Assembly (NCBI RefSeq): GCF_042649685.1
Contig: NZ_JBHRZT010000067.1
Span: 124,001 to 188,000 of the forward strand
Reading direction: 5' to 3'
Source of the DNA: Bacillus_BA songklensis
GTDB lineage: Bacteria > Bacillota > Bacilli > Bacillales > Bacillaceae_H
DNA: 64,000 bases
Shown: in pieces, positions 33,148 through 42,227 of the stretch
Layout of the letters: each line of letters starts with the position of its first letter
Position numbering within the stretch: the first letter of the stretch is position 1
Position numbers and translations under genes: made by a program
Notes under the pieces: model-generated
Databases searched by the model: none
Told to the model about the DNA's origin: nothing
What the model saw: only the letters and a program-made list of their open reading frames with translations

Positions 33148-33663
33148 TTACGCTTGCTCAGATTGCTGCACATGAAGCGGCGGCGGGATAAGCCATCCTT
33201 TTTCTTTGTTCAATCTAAGTAAAGTTGCACCAAACTGTGCTTTTTTCATATGAAATTGGCCGAACATAGCACCAATGTCTTCACGAATGCTCGTTCCCAT
33301 GATTGTGCTGCAAGCCACTAATCCGGCAGCAATGTCCATTGATACTTTTGCAGCCACCTCGGGATCGGTGATACGAGCTCCCGGAGGTATGCTTTCAATG
33401 GTTGCCGAAGGGCGTTCCGGCGGAGCCGGCGGCAAGGCAATGCCGTTTGCTTTTAACAATTCTTGCAGCTGTTCTACTTCCGGTTTTAATTCATTTTTGA
33501 TGACGTCTTCAAGGAACGACTTTAAATCTTCATCACCGGTATGATTGATCAGTACCTGATACCCGGCAATCTTTCCTTGAGCTGTCATTAAGTAATTCCA
33601 TGCGCCAAATACTTCTCCGTAATGCATTGGTTCATTTTTTGGATTTCCGCTTAAAATACCCAT
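33148..33663 (-). CDS. DUF3231 ferritin-like-fold protein
   Basis: A 171-residue helical protein of the DUF3231 family, common in spore-formers and in some cases spore-associated. Visible blocks are EPMHYGEVFGAWNYL, INHTGDEDLKSFLEDVIKNE and the C-terminal GLVACSTIMGTSIREDIGAMF. Most members carry two such domains and about 330 residues; this one has a single domain. AAGGAGG supports ATG 33663 (or 33666); the earlier frame start at 33711 has no site. Function unknown. Confidence 0.75.
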   Translation of the reverse strand: MGILSGNPKNEPMHYGEVFGAWNYLMTAQGKIAGYQVLINHTGDEDLKSFLEDVIKNELKPEVEQLQELLKANGIALPPAPPERPSATIESIPPGARITDPEVAAKVSMDIAAGLVACSTIMGTSIREDIGAMFGQFHMKKAQFGATLLRLNKEKGWLIPPPLHVQQSEQA

Positions 33664-34038
33664 CATTGTCCTCCTTATCGACGAAAAATTCATGATTGAC
33701 TCCTTTTGCAACTGTGACTCTAAACCACAACGTTTATTGTTTGTTCAATTTGTTTTTTTATCCGTGATTTTTTTTCGTTTTGAGGGGACATTGGTTAGAA
33801 GAAGGTTCTCCTTCTCCGCTTGTTTAGGACGGTCCATTTTATACATATATTTCGGTTAGGCGTAAACGACAAAAAAAAGCCCAATGATAGAATGGACTTC
33901 TTCACGATCAATTGGAGATACTGTAACAAACATTATACGATGTAACAATTTATGATAAAGATATTTTGAATCGTTTATCTTTTGTTTGAACAGCATTATT
34001 CCGAATGAAATCTGTACATCGTTCTATTTGTGTTAAAT

Positions 34039-34094
34039 TGAACTACCTCCCACTTATTTTTGGGCGTTGCCCTGCACAAAATTTGAAGTGGGAG
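34039..34094 (-). repeat. Solo IS605-type end (omegaRNA 3'-end-like hairpin)
   Basis: On the minus strand CTCCCACTTCA...GTGCAGGGC...AAGTGGGAG, then GTAGTTCA. The hairpin and the GTAGTTCA end match the element at 36103-36327. No transposase or TnpB is nearby. The remaining sequence 33712-34160 is AT-rich with no gene seen. Confidence 0.65.
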
Positions 34095-34165
34095 TCTTCT
34101 CGCCTAAAATGATAAAAAAAATCGAATTAAATTGGTGTCTTTCAACAATTATAGGTTTATTTTAT

Positions 34166-34209
34166 TTTTCCGAACCATTATAATAAAAGTGGTAATAATG
34201 TTCGTTTTT
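34166..34209. promoter_or_regulatory. PurR-box pair and promoter of folD
   Basis: TTTTTCCGAACCATT and the inverse AATGTTCGTTTTT are separated by about 18 nt, with TATAAT at 34179-34184 between them. B. subtilis folD belongs to the PurR regulon, which agrees. Confidence 0.6.
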
Positions 34210-34227
34210 TAGAAAGAGAGGTTTTTG

Positions 34228-35085
34228 ATGATGAGTGCAACCATTATTAAGGGAAAAGAAGTGGCAGCTGAAATGAGAGCAGCATTAAAAGAGGAAGTAG
34301 CTGCACTGAAAGAGAAGGGGATCGCCCCGGGTTTATCGGTTATTTTGGTAGGGGACAACCCAGCATCTCAGTCATATGTAAAGTCTAAAGCGAAAGCGTG
34401 TGAGGAAATCGGGATTGTATCAGAGGTCATTCGCCGGGATGCGGATATTACCGAAGAAGAATTGTTAAGGGAAATTGATGGTTTGAACGAAAATCCGAAT
34501 GTTCATGGCATTCTCGTACAACTGCCGTTACCGAAGCACATTAACGAAAAATCGGTATTAAACCGAATTAGTCTCGCAAAAGACGTAGATGGGTTTCATC
34601 CGATGAGTGTCGGAAACTTGGTTATTGGGGATGAATGCTTTTTGCCATGCACTCCATACGGTATTATCGAATTAATCAAGCGTTCCGGGGAAGAAATTGC
34701 GGGCAAACATGCAGTGGTGGTTGGCCGAAGCAATATTGTTGGTAAACCTGTGGCACTTCTTCTTTTACAAGAAAATGCAACGGTTTCGATTGCTCACTCA
34801 CGTACACAAGATTTGCCTGGATTAACAAGACAAGCAGACATTCTCGTCTCAGCAGTTGGAAATCCTCGTTTTATCAAAGCGGAGGATATTAAGCCGGGTG
34901 CCATTGTCATTGATGTAGGCAATGGCGTTGATGAAAACGGAAAACTTGTCGGGGATGTAGATTTCGATGCCGCGAAAGAAGTGGCAAGCTACATTACACC
35001 TGTTCCCGGCGGAGTGGGTCCTATGACGATTACGATGTTACTGAACAATACGGTGGAAGCAGCAAAGAGAATGAACCGATTATAG
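34228..35085 (+). CDS. folD: Methylenetetrahydrofolate dehydrogenase/cyclohydrolase
   Basis: A 285-residue bifunctional FolD, interconverting 5,10-methylene-, methenyl- and 10-formyl-THF in the cytoplasm. Catalytic block SQSYVKSKAKACEEIGI (Tyr/Lys), VHGILVQLPLP, KDVDGFHP, NADP-binding VVVGRSNIVGKPVALLL and the C-terminal TPVPGGVGPMTITMLL are all present. The length is standard. GAGAGG lies 6 nt before ATG 34228. A PurR-box pair overlaps the promoter, and a terminator (AGAGCATTGA/CAATGCTCT) follows at 35140-35169. Formyl-THF links it to formate metabolism. Confidence 0.96.
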   Translation: MMSATIIKGKEVAAEMRAALKEEVAALKEKGIAPGLSVILVGDNPASQSYVKSKAKACEEIGIVSEVIRRDADITEEELLREIDGLNENPNVHGILVQLPLPKHINEKSVLNRISLAKDVDGFHPMSVGNLVIGDECFLPCTPYGIIELIKRSGEEIAGKHAVVVGRSNIVGKPVALLLLQENATVSIAHSRTQDLPGLTRQADILVSAVGNPRFIKAEDIKPGAIVIDVGNGVDENGKLVGDVDFDAAKEVASYITPVPGGVGPMTITMLLNNTVEAAKRMNRL

Positions 35086-35316
35086 ATGGTTCGAGTCCAT
35101 TTAGGCCCACTTCTAGATAAAGGCATATATATGTACAAAAAAGAGCATTGAGATTCAATGCTCTTTTTTGTATGGAGAGAATGACTGCATATGGTAGTAA
35201 GGAATATGAATGATGTAGTAAAATTCGGGAAAATCAAGCATGGCGGTGACGGCCCATCAAAGAAAAAATGGATGATTACCGCCAGCTGGAGGCTTTTGGG
35301 TCAGCCCCTTTTTGCA

Positions 35317-35769
35317 TTACATTGATCGATGACGCCCGGTGCGAGTCGAGGTGTTTTCCGATATTTTCTTTTTCTTCTGTTTAAATAGGTTTTTAATAGC
35401 CAGCAGGATGAGAGCAAAGCAAGCGTATACCATGAAAAAGACAAGAAACCCCCACAAACCGATTACAGCATCGGAAAACTCCATATGTCCGCGGTCCGTG
35501 ATAGCTTGTTGGATTTCGATGGCAAAGACCAAAACCGTCATGATGGTAAAGGTGTAAACAAAGGAAATCGCGGCAACGCTCCAGCGCCATTTGGATAAAA
35601 TTTTAAAAAAGATGTAAACAGGAAAAAAGGTCACCATGCCAATAATGCCAATAATCCAAAAGTGCAAATCTTTATCTGTCATCTGAAAACCAAATGTTTC
35701 AGTAATTGCAATTAAAACATCATGAATATTGTTGACAACTTCAGTGAGAAACAAAATGATATCTCTCAA
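35317..35769 (-). CDS. Membrane protein of unknown function, 150 aa
   Basis: Three to four hydrophobic segments (FWIIGIIGMVTFFPVYIFF, VAAISFVYTFTIMTVLVFAI, VIGLWGFLVFFMVYACFALI) and a basic cytoplasmic tail (FKQKKKKISENTSTRTGRH). The start is a TTG with a GAGGAGTGAGGAA site before it. It stands alone. I do not recognise the family; similar orphan proteins occur in Bacillus. Confidence 0.65.
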   Translation of the reverse strand: MRDIILFLTEVVNNIHDVLIAITETFGFQMTDKDLHFWIIGIIGMVTFFPVYIFFKILSKWRWSVAAISFVYTFTIMTVLVFAIEIQQAITDRGHMEFSDAVIGLWGFLVFFMVYACFALILLAIKNLFKQKKKKISENTSTRTGRHRSM

Positions 35770-36034
35770 TTCCTCACTCCTCTCTTTAAAATGGTTATAA
35801 AAATCATGTACGATCGGTAAAATATCCCGCTCGGTATGATGATAAGACTTATCCCCATTCCTACATTATAGACGATTACCAAGAAAAGTTGATAACAAAA
35901 GATTGGAAATAAAGACGTCTTTTTTACTTTTAGTTGACGAAACGATTCGGAAAAATAGAAAATAATAGGATAAGATCAATCAATAAACCATAATTATATT
36001 ATGTTAACTATATAGTGGAATAAGGAGAATCAAT

Positions 36035-36942
36035 ATGAAACTATATCACACCCAGACCGTTCAAGAGGCGATAGCAGTCTTTTATTATTTTCCGAAAGAA
36101 TACTCCCACTTCAAGGAATGTGCAGGGCATAACCCAATGAGTAAGTGGGAGATGGATTTCGATAGGCGTTAGCCTGAGTTTTTGGTATAATATTCCTGAA
36201 CGAATTCTAGTATGGTGCTAGTTGCGTAAATAGAACTTGTCTGGTTAAGAAACTGACGGTTACGTTGGTGTTCGCAGGAATCTCTCACTTCAAACAACTC
36301 GTAAGGGTGTTAAGTGGGAGTAGTTCAAGTGATCAGCAGCGTAAGAGATATTACGGAGTTGTTGAAGCTTAAACATGAGTTAGATGGTCTGCAATTTTGG
36401 TTCAGGCAAACTACGGTTGAGTCTGTTTCAGAACAAGAGAACTTAGCAGATTTGGTGACAAGCGAAAAAACGAGTCTTTTATACAAACTTGCGGCAAAAG
36501 TAGCAAAAACCGATGTGAAGGTATTGCTGCAAGGAGAAACAGGTGTTGGTAAAAGCATCCTGGCGAAGTTCATTCACGACCAGAGCTACCGGCATAATCA
36601 AGTATTCATGGAATTAAATTGTGCTGCCATTCCCGAGAATTTAATAGAGGCAGAATTATTCGGGTATGAACCAGGGGCATTTAGAACGTCTTGTTGTGAC
36701 AACATTCCAGGAAGAAATCCATGTTCAAGATTTGCCGGAAGAATTAAGATTTCAAAAGAAGAGAGTTTGCCTGACCATGATATTATCCCGCTGAAAAAAG
36801 CTGTGGAACTCGTAGAAAAGAAAATGGTCATGCGTGCGATGGAACAATATGAAACGACAAGAAAAGCGGCCGAAGTCTTGCAAGTCAGCCAGGCACCATT
36901 GTACAGAAAATGAAAAAATTTCATATACCATTAAATAAATAA
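36035..36942 (+). pseudogene. Sigma-54-dependent activator, heavily disrupted
   Basis: A bacterial enhancer-binding protein of the PAS-AAA+-Fis class. TAAGGAG precedes ATG 36035 and the N-terminus reads MKLYHTQTVQEAIAVFYYF. An IS605-like element then interrupts it (36103-36327). The PAS end (VISSVRDITELLKLKHELD) and the AAA+ start follow, with Walker A LQGETGVGKS. The frame breaks at PGAF of the GAFTGA loop: about 155 codons are missing, and the sequence resumes in another frame at LERLVVTT. The Fis helix-turn-helix (TRKAAEVLQVSQAPLYRK) is back in the first frame, but a one-base loss removes the final MKKFHIPLNK. It cannot activate transcription. Confidence 0.88.
36103..36327 (+). mobile_element. 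TnpB-less IS605-like element with omegaRNA-like 3' end
   Basis: About 225 bp bounded by hairpins CTCCCACTT/AAGTGGGAG (36103-36151) and CTCTCACTT/AAGTGGGAG (36282-36320), ending AGTTCA. A GGTATAAT -10-like motif lies at 36183. The 3' hairpin plus TAGTTCA resembles the guide-scaffold end of TnpB omegaRNAs. There is no ORF for TnpA or TnpB. It lies inside the sigma-54 activator pseudogene. Exact termini are uncertain. Confidence 0.6.
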
Positions 36943-36992
36943 TCATAGTGGTTGTTGTTGATTAGAAATATAATCGATAAATTCCACTATTA

Positions 36993-37027
36993 TTGAAAGC
37001 GTTTAAAATGATAGGCGCTTTTTTCAA
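36993..37027 (+). terminator. Terminator after the activator pseudogene
   Basis: TTGAAAGCG pairs with CGCTTT(TTT)CAA around a short loop and ends in Ts. Confidence 0.7.
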
Positions 37028-37028
37028 T

Positions 37029-37040
37029 GGTTCATGAACC
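37029..37040. promoter_or_regulatory. Palindromic upstream activator site
   Basis: GGTTCATGAACC is a perfect 12-bp palindrome 22 bp upstream of the -24 element. It is a likely binding site for the neighbouring (now broken) sigma-54 activator. Confidence 0.55.
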
Positions 37041-37061
37041 TTTCACATTGATTTTAAAAGT

Positions 37062-37078
37062 TGGCATGGATTTTGCAA
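37062..37078 (+). promoter_or_regulatory. Sigma-54 (-24/-12) promoter
   Basis: TGGCATGGATTTTGCAA matches TGGCAC-N5-TTGCW with the diagnostic GG-N10-GC spacing. It lies 31 nt before the alcohol dehydrogenase start. Confidence 0.88.
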
Positions 37079-37108
37079 GTCTATAAACAGCGAAAGGGGA
37101 AATGTATA

Positions 37109-38257
37109 ATGAATATTTCACAATTTACCATAGCCAATAAATTGATTACAGGAAAAGACGCACTTGTTTCTCTTTATGAGGAGGCAGTAAAACTCGGGAT
37201 GAATCGCCCCATCATTGTCACAGATGAAATCCTGCAAAAAGCAGGCGCTGTGGCAAAAGTGGAAGAGCAGTTAGATGGGCTTGCCGTCGGAATTTTTAAT
37301 AAAGTCAAACCTGAACCAGAGGTAGAAATTGTTGCTGACTGTGTGAAGGCCATAAAAGCCGGAAAACATGATGGCGTCATTGCTGTTGGGGGAGGAAGTG
37401 CAATGGACATCGCTAAATGTGCAGCAGCTATTGCCCATACGGAAGATTCGATCGAACAATTTTTTGGAGTCGACTTAATAAAAGAGAAAGGCCTTCCTCT
37501 TATTGCTATACCGACAACAGCGGGAACCGGTTCAGAGGTAACAAACATTGCGATTTTATCAGACAAAAACGAACAGTTAAAAAAAGGCGTCGTAAGTCCT
37601 TATTTATTACCGGATGTGGCGCTCGTTTCACCAGAAATGACGTTAACATGCCCTCAATCCGTGACGGCGGCAAGTGGAATTGATGCACTGGTCCATGCTG
37701 TAGAAGCCTATATTTCGGTTTATGCTTCGCCCATTACAGATGCTTTAGCCATAAAAGCAATGGAGATGATTGCTAAATATTTACCAAAAGCGTATGCAAA
37801 TCCAAACGATGTAACAGCAAGGGAGCAAATGGTTACAGCAAGCCTAATGGCAGGAATGGCGTTTGGTAATGCGGGAGTGGGGGCCGTTCATGCACTTGCC
37901 TATCCGCTGGGTGGCCGTTATCACATGCCGCATGGGGTGAGCAATGCCCTGCTTCTTCCTTATGTGATGGAGTGGAATAAAGTGGCTTGCCTGGAGAGAT
38001 TTTCGGATATGGCAGCAGCTTTAGGACAGGATGTACGTAACCATTCGCTGGACGAAGCTGCGGATAAAGCGATAGAGGAGATGGTTCGTTTGTGCCGTTA
38101 CGTCAGAATCCCTTCCTCGCTGCGGGAGTTTGACATTCCTGAAGAGGCAATCCCGGATATGGCAGTGGATGCAAGCAAAGTGACAAGATTATTGAAAAAT
38201 AATCCGAGAGTATTGACCGTCCGTGATATTGAAGAAATCTACAGGGCTGCGTATTAA
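37109..38257 (+). CDS. Iron-containing alcohol dehydrogenase (4-hydroxybutyrate dehydrogenase-like)
   Basis: A 382-residue group III, Fe2+-dependent NAD(P)H alcohol dehydrogenase. NAD-binding GGGSAMDIAK, GTGSEVTNIAI, and the iron ligands in ASGIDALVHAVEAYIS, GAVHALAYPLGGRYHMPHG are present. AAAGGGG lies 9 nt before ATG 37109; the longer frame starts inside the sigma-54 promoter and is rejected. Lying before a succinate-semialdehyde dehydrogenase, it may oxidise 4-hydroxybutyrate to succinate semialdehyde; other short-chain alcohols are possible. Transcription should depend on sigma-54 and an activator that is broken here. Confidence 0.82.
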   Translation: MNISQFTIANKLITGKDALVSLYEEAVKLGMNRPIIVTDEILQKAGAVAKVEEQLDGLAVGIFNKVKPEPEVEIVADCVKAIKAGKHDGVIAVGGGSAMDIAKCAAAIAHTEDSIEQFFGVDLIKEKGLPLIAIPTTAGTGSEVTNIAILSDKNEQLKKGVVSPYLLPDVALVSPEMTLTCPQSVTAASGIDALVHAVEAYISVYASPITDALAIKAMEMIAKYLPKAYANPNDVTAREQMVTASLMAGMAFGNAGVGAVHALAYPLGGRYHMPHGVSNALLLPYVMEWNKVACLERFSDMAAALGQDVRNHSLDEAADKAIEEMVRLCRYVRIPSSLREFDIPEEAIPDMAVDASKVTRLLKNNPRVLTVRDIEEIYRAAY

Positions 38258-38289
38258 ACAAAATACAGGGGATAATGGGGGAAGAAATA

Positions 38290-38560
38290 TATGTTATGGA
38301 AAAGGGCTTAGGGTTCCCGCATCTTTCCCTGTTCGTTCAGTCCGTTCCGATGGCACTGGCAACATATATTGTTTATTCGGGGATGTTCTGCAAAACAAGA
38401 CAATTGTCAGTGAAGCAGATGACGTGCGCCAAGATGAAAAAATGGATTATAATCCAAATAGAGCCCATCTTATTTTTGGGGGACGCACTACCATCATGAG
38501 CATGTTGGGACCGGATGCTTGCTCATTTATGGGAAAAACTTCTTCAAGGATGAAGAATCG
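38290..38560 (+). other. Decayed coding remnant, unidentified
   Basis: Between the alcohol dehydrogenase and gabD, several overlapping frames look like damaged coding sequence (for example SDGTGNIYCLFGDVLQNK and IYVMEKGLGFP in different frames). No frame has a convincing start, binding site and family match. It may be what is left of a third gene of the operon. Confidence 0.35.
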
Positions 38561-38598
38561 GAGCAATTATTTGAAAGTGGGAAGGAGCAAAAAGCGGG

Positions 38599-40029
38599 AT
38601 GAAACATTACAGTATGTTTATAAACGGAGAGTGGATGGATGCCGGGGGTGTCATTGAAGTGAACAATCCGGCAACAAAAGAGATGATCGCTACAGTCCCA
38701 AACGGCGGGAAAGAAGAGGCGAAAGCAGCCGTCGATGCGGCACATGAAGCTTTTAAAACATGGTCCAAGACGACAGCCTATGAGCGAAGCGAGTATTTGA
38801 AAAAGTGGTTTGATTTGATTGATCAACATAAAGAAGAAATTGCAAAGACCATGACGATGGAGCAAGGAAAGCCGTTAAAAGAAGCGATGGGTGAAGTTCA
38901 ATATGCAAACAGCTTCTTAACATGGTATGCGGAAGAAGGAAAACGTGTTTATGGAGAGACCATTCCAGCAAGTGCTCCAAATAAACGAATTCTTGTTCAA
39001 AAACAGGCAGTAGGTGTAGTGGCGGCAATTACACCCTGGAACTTTCCTGCAGCCATGATTACCCGTAAAGTCGCTCCTGCATTGGCGGCTGGATGTACGG
39101 TCGTCATTAAACCCGCGGAATCAACACCGCTGACAGCTTTGTTGCTGGCTAAATATGCGCAAGAAGCGGGCATCCCAAAAGGGGTCGTCAATGTGGTGAC
39201 AGGCGACCCGAAAGAAATCGGCAACGTATGGCTCGATGATTCCCGCGTCAAGAAAATCACATTTACAGGTTCTACGGAAGTCGGGAAATATTTAATGAGA
39301 CGTGCAGCGGATACAGTGAAAAAAGTGTCGCTTGAACTGGGCGGACATGCCCCGTTCATCGTTATGGATGATGCTGATGTGAAGAAAGCCGTAGAAGGCG
39401 TTATTCAATCAAAATTCCGCAATGCCGGTCAAACGTGTGTTTGCGCTAACCGCATTTATGTGGAAGAGGGAATTGCGGAGAAATTTACTGAGGAATTTGT
39501 AAAAGCTGTCGGTAAACTGCAAGTAGGAAGCGGATTAGAAGAAGGAACAGACATCGGGCCGCTTATCAATGACAAAGCCCTGGAAAAAGTTCAACAACAT
39601 ATTTCTGATGCAATCAATAAAGGAGCCAAAGTTCTAACGGGCGGCAAGGAATTAAGTGAAAAAGGCGGCTTTTATTTTGAACCAACCGTATTAAGCGGGG
39701 TAACAGACGAGATGATATGCATGAATGAGGAAACGTTTGGGCCGCTGGCGCCGATTACCACATTTAATACGGAGGAAGAGGCCATTGAGCGTGCGAACAA
39801 CTCTCCATTCGGCCTTGCAGCATATGTCTTTACCGAAAACTTAGGCCGTGCTTTTCGCATAAGCGAAGGACTCGAGTATGGCATTGTTGGTGTCAATGAT
39901 GGTCTGCCATCGGTTGCCCAAGCACCGTTTGGGGGCTTTAAAGAAAGTGGATTAGGGCGTGAAGGCGGTCACTACGGCATCGACGAGTTTTTAGAAGTGA
40001 AGTATATCTCATTGGGCATTTCCAATTGA
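38599..40029 (+). CDS. gabD: Succinate-semialdehyde dehydrogenase
   Basis: A 476-residue NAD(P)-dependent aldehyde dehydrogenase. Catalytic Cys in RNAGQTCVCANRIY (the CxC pair typical of GabD), catalytic Glu in SLELGGHAPFIV, cofactor block ITPWNFPAAMITRK and FTGSTEVGK, C-terminal GGFKESGLGREGG. It oxidises succinate semialdehyde to succinate, feeding the TCA cycle. GAAGGAG precedes the ATG. It is probably co-transcribed from the sigma-54 promoter with the alcohol dehydrogenase 340 nt upstream, giving a 4-hydroxybutyrate/GABA-type route. It ends at a strong bidirectional terminator. Confidence 0.9.
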   Translation: MKHYSMFINGEWMDAGGVIEVNNPATKEMIATVPNGGKEEAKAAVDAAHEAFKTWSKTTAYERSEYLKKWFDLIDQHKEEIAKTMTMEQGKPLKEAMGEVQYANSFLTWYAEEGKRVYGETIPASAPNKRILVQKQAVGVVAAITPWNFPAAMITRKVAPALAAGCTVVIKPAESTPLTALLLAKYAQEAGIPKGVVNVVTGDPKEIGNVWLDDSRVKKITFTGSTEVGKYLMRRAADTVKKVSLELGGHAPFIVMDDADVKKAVEGVIQSKFRNAGQTCVCANRIYVEEGIAEKFTEEFVKAVGKLQVGSGLEEGTDIGPLINDKALEKVQQHISDAINKGAKVLTGGKELSEKGGFYFEPTVLSGVTDEMICMNEETFGPLAPITTFNTEEEAIERANNSPFGLAAYVFTENLGRAFRISEGLEYGIVGVNDGLPSVAQAPFGGFKESGLGREGGHYGIDEFLEVKYISLGISN

Positions 40030-40076
40030 GGATTTATCCATGATTTTTGCTTCATTGAATTAAGATCCAAACAGTA

Positions 40077-40132
40077 AAAGAGGCTGATCCGAAAGCATGT
40101 TCTTTATGCTTTCGGATCAGCCTCTTTTATTC
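40077..40132. terminator. Bidirectional terminator
   Basis: A ~20-bp stem (AGAGGCTGATCCGAAAGCAT and its complement) lies between gabD and the convergent permease pseudogene, with A/T runs on both sides. Confidence 0.92.
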
Positions 40133-41394
40133 ATTCAATAAGTGGAGCTTTTCAAGGATTTTAAAGAAAAGGCTTAAAAGGATACCAACCACGGTTGCAA
40201 GTGCCATTCCTTTTAAGGAGACGGCTCCTATTGTGAGAGTGGCGCCGCTGATGCCAATGACCAACACGACAGTCGTCAATATAAGATTAACGGGTTTCGA
40301 ATAATCAATTTTTGAGTCGACCAGTATTCTGATGCCGGAAGAAGCAATGACTCCAAACAAAAGCAGTGATATACCGCCCATGACCGGAGCAGGAATGGTT
40401 GAAATAATGGCCGCCAGTTTGCCGAAAAAGGATAAAATGATGGAAAAAATCGCAGCCCCGCCAATCACCCAGGTTGAATAAACTTTTGTGATGGCCATCA
40501 CCCCTATATTTTCTCCGTAAGTTGTATTGGGCGTCGAACCTGCAGCCCCCGAAATGATGGTGGATAACCCGTTTCCTATAAGTGAACGGGATAGGCCGGG
40601 GTCTTTCGAAAGATTCCTGTTCACAATATTTCCAGTTACGATCAAATGACCGATATGCTCAGCGATGACCACAAGAGCGGCGGGTGCGATAACGGCAATA
40701 CTTGCTAAATCGAAACGCGGCGCGTAAAAATCGGGAATGGCGAACCATTTGGCTTCCGCCACTTTATTCCAATCGATCATCCCCATTATAGACGCAACTA
40801 TGTATCCAGATACCACTCCAAAAAGGATGGGGATAATCTTCAGGAACCCGCGAAACATGACGGTGCCTAAGATGGTCACTAATCAAGGGGTCATTGAGGC
40901 GATAATGGTTTTTGGATCATACATCCAATTTTCGGGAGGATTATTCAAAGGTTTAATCAGTCCGGCCATTTCCGCTGCTACAGGGACAAGTTCCAACCCG
41001 ATGACAGCGACAATGGCACCCATGGCAGCAGGAGGAAACACCACATCTATCCAACTCGTGCCTGCAAGATGAACAATCATACCGACTAACAAAAAATGAG
41101 TCCAACGATGATAAAGCCACCTAAAGCATCATGATAACTAGAGGTGGAAAGAACCACAAACACCGGGGAAATAAATGCAAAACTGGAGCCGAGATAAGAT
41201 GGGATTCTCCATTTGCAAATAAATAAATACAGCAATGTTCCAATCCCATTCATCAATAAAACAGTCGCTGGATTAATCCCAAACAATATAGGCACAAGTA
41301 TGTTTGAGCCAAACATCGCAAACAAATGCTGCAGGCTAAGGGGAATGCTTTGTAAAATCGACGGGCGGTCTTCAACTTCCATTACTCGCTGCAT
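40127..41394 (-). pseudogene. Uracil/xanthine permease (NCS2, UraA-like), two lesions
   Basis: Three consecutive frames make up one NCS2 nucleobase:H+ symporter of ~420 residues. The start is MQRVMEVEDRPSILQSIPLS at 41394, with TTAGGAGGT upstream. A frameshift lies near 41088 (IIVGLIF to LVGMIVHLAG). An in-frame TGA stands at 40880-40882 between ASMTP and LVTILGTVMFRG. The C-terminal frame keeps the conserved AEHIGHLIVTG, GSTPNTTYGENIGV and PAPVMGGISLLLFG motifs. All helices are otherwise present, so the damage is recent or, less likely, two sequencing errors. Confidence 0.82.
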
Positions 41395-41639
41395 GTTATA
41401 CCTCCTAACTGATTTTGGTTCCTCATCTACAAAGTTTTTTAGTAACGCGCCACAGCTCTAATGCTCCAGTCAACAAAATCCCCCTTCCTAGCCTTCTTTT
41501 TGTTAGCTATTTTTTTCGTATATATTTAGAATTATTTGTAAATCATTATTTTGACTAAACTTTAATCATCTATATCATGTAAAACAAAAAAGTATGTTCC
41601 GGACGTAAGTTAGGCAAACAGGATGATTACTAAGAACAT

Positions 41640-41971
41640 TTATAAATGTTTTAATTGTTTATCAAGCTGTTCTCGATAAAGCTTTAGGTTAGCAAGGTAA
41701 GGCGCCAAAATCGCTCTTGCCGTGTCCAAATCGACTTTATTCCTGTGAGCAAGCGAACGAATGGACTCTTCCAAGGGACGCCAAACAAACACATAGGTAA
41801 TATCGGTGATTCCCTCTAGATGAAGTTTCGAAATATCAAATGTTAAGGTGGTCCCAGGGTCTTTTAATCCCCAGACAGGCTTGATTTGTGTAAATAGGAA
41901 AGAACGGATTTCACTTTCTGGAAAGCTGGAAGATTATTCAAATCTCTTCCCCCTAATGGTAAAGAAAACAT
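41640..41971 (-). pseudogene. Sulfotransferase-like protein, 3' fragment with frameshift
   Basis: The minus strand reads MFSLPLGGRDLNNLP, then after a frame change ESEIRSFLFTQIKPVWGLKD, DITYVFVWRPLEESIRSLAH and a C-terminus LYREQLDKQLKHL. The KDPGTTLTF and YVFVWRPLEESIRSLAHR segments resemble the 3'-phosphate/PAPS-binding part of P-loop sulfotransferase-like proteins. The N-terminal P-loop half is missing and a stop separates the two frames. Assignment is by pattern only. Bases 41395-41639 hold nothing recognisable. Confidence 0.5.
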
Positions 41972-42128
41972 ATAGTATGTCCTAATCTATTCTATTTTTT
42001 CTAATAAAAAAAGATTGGACAGATGGATTGATAGATTTGCGTATTTTTTGTTGGAGGAGAATTTATCAATATAACATGGGTGAGATTATGTTGCTTTATA
42101 AAAAGCCGAACGGATAAAGTACATATGC

Positions 42129-42157
42129 GAAAAAAGGGCAGTACTTGCCCTTTTTTC
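42129..42157. terminator. Terminator-like hairpin
   Basis: AAAAAAGGGCA pairs with TGCCCTTTTTT. It is symmetrical and may act on both strands, downstream of the aldo/keto reductase. Confidence 0.75.
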
Positions 42158-42227
42158 GTTCTTCGCTTGAAATTACTGGCTTCAGGGAAAAAATAGGAAG
42201 AATGAAAGCAAAAAGCTTTACGGCACA

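Noticed and set aside
36993..37007. TTGAAAGCGTTTAAA looks like a cre site
   Set aside because: It lacks the conserved C near the 3' end and is one arm of a terminator hairpin (TTGAAAGCG with CGCTTTTTTCAA).
38223..38657. 144-codon ORF overlapping the alcohol dehydrogenase end and gabD start
   Set aside because: It overlaps both real genes and has no binding site. The middle may be decayed coding sequence but the ORF as such is not a gene.
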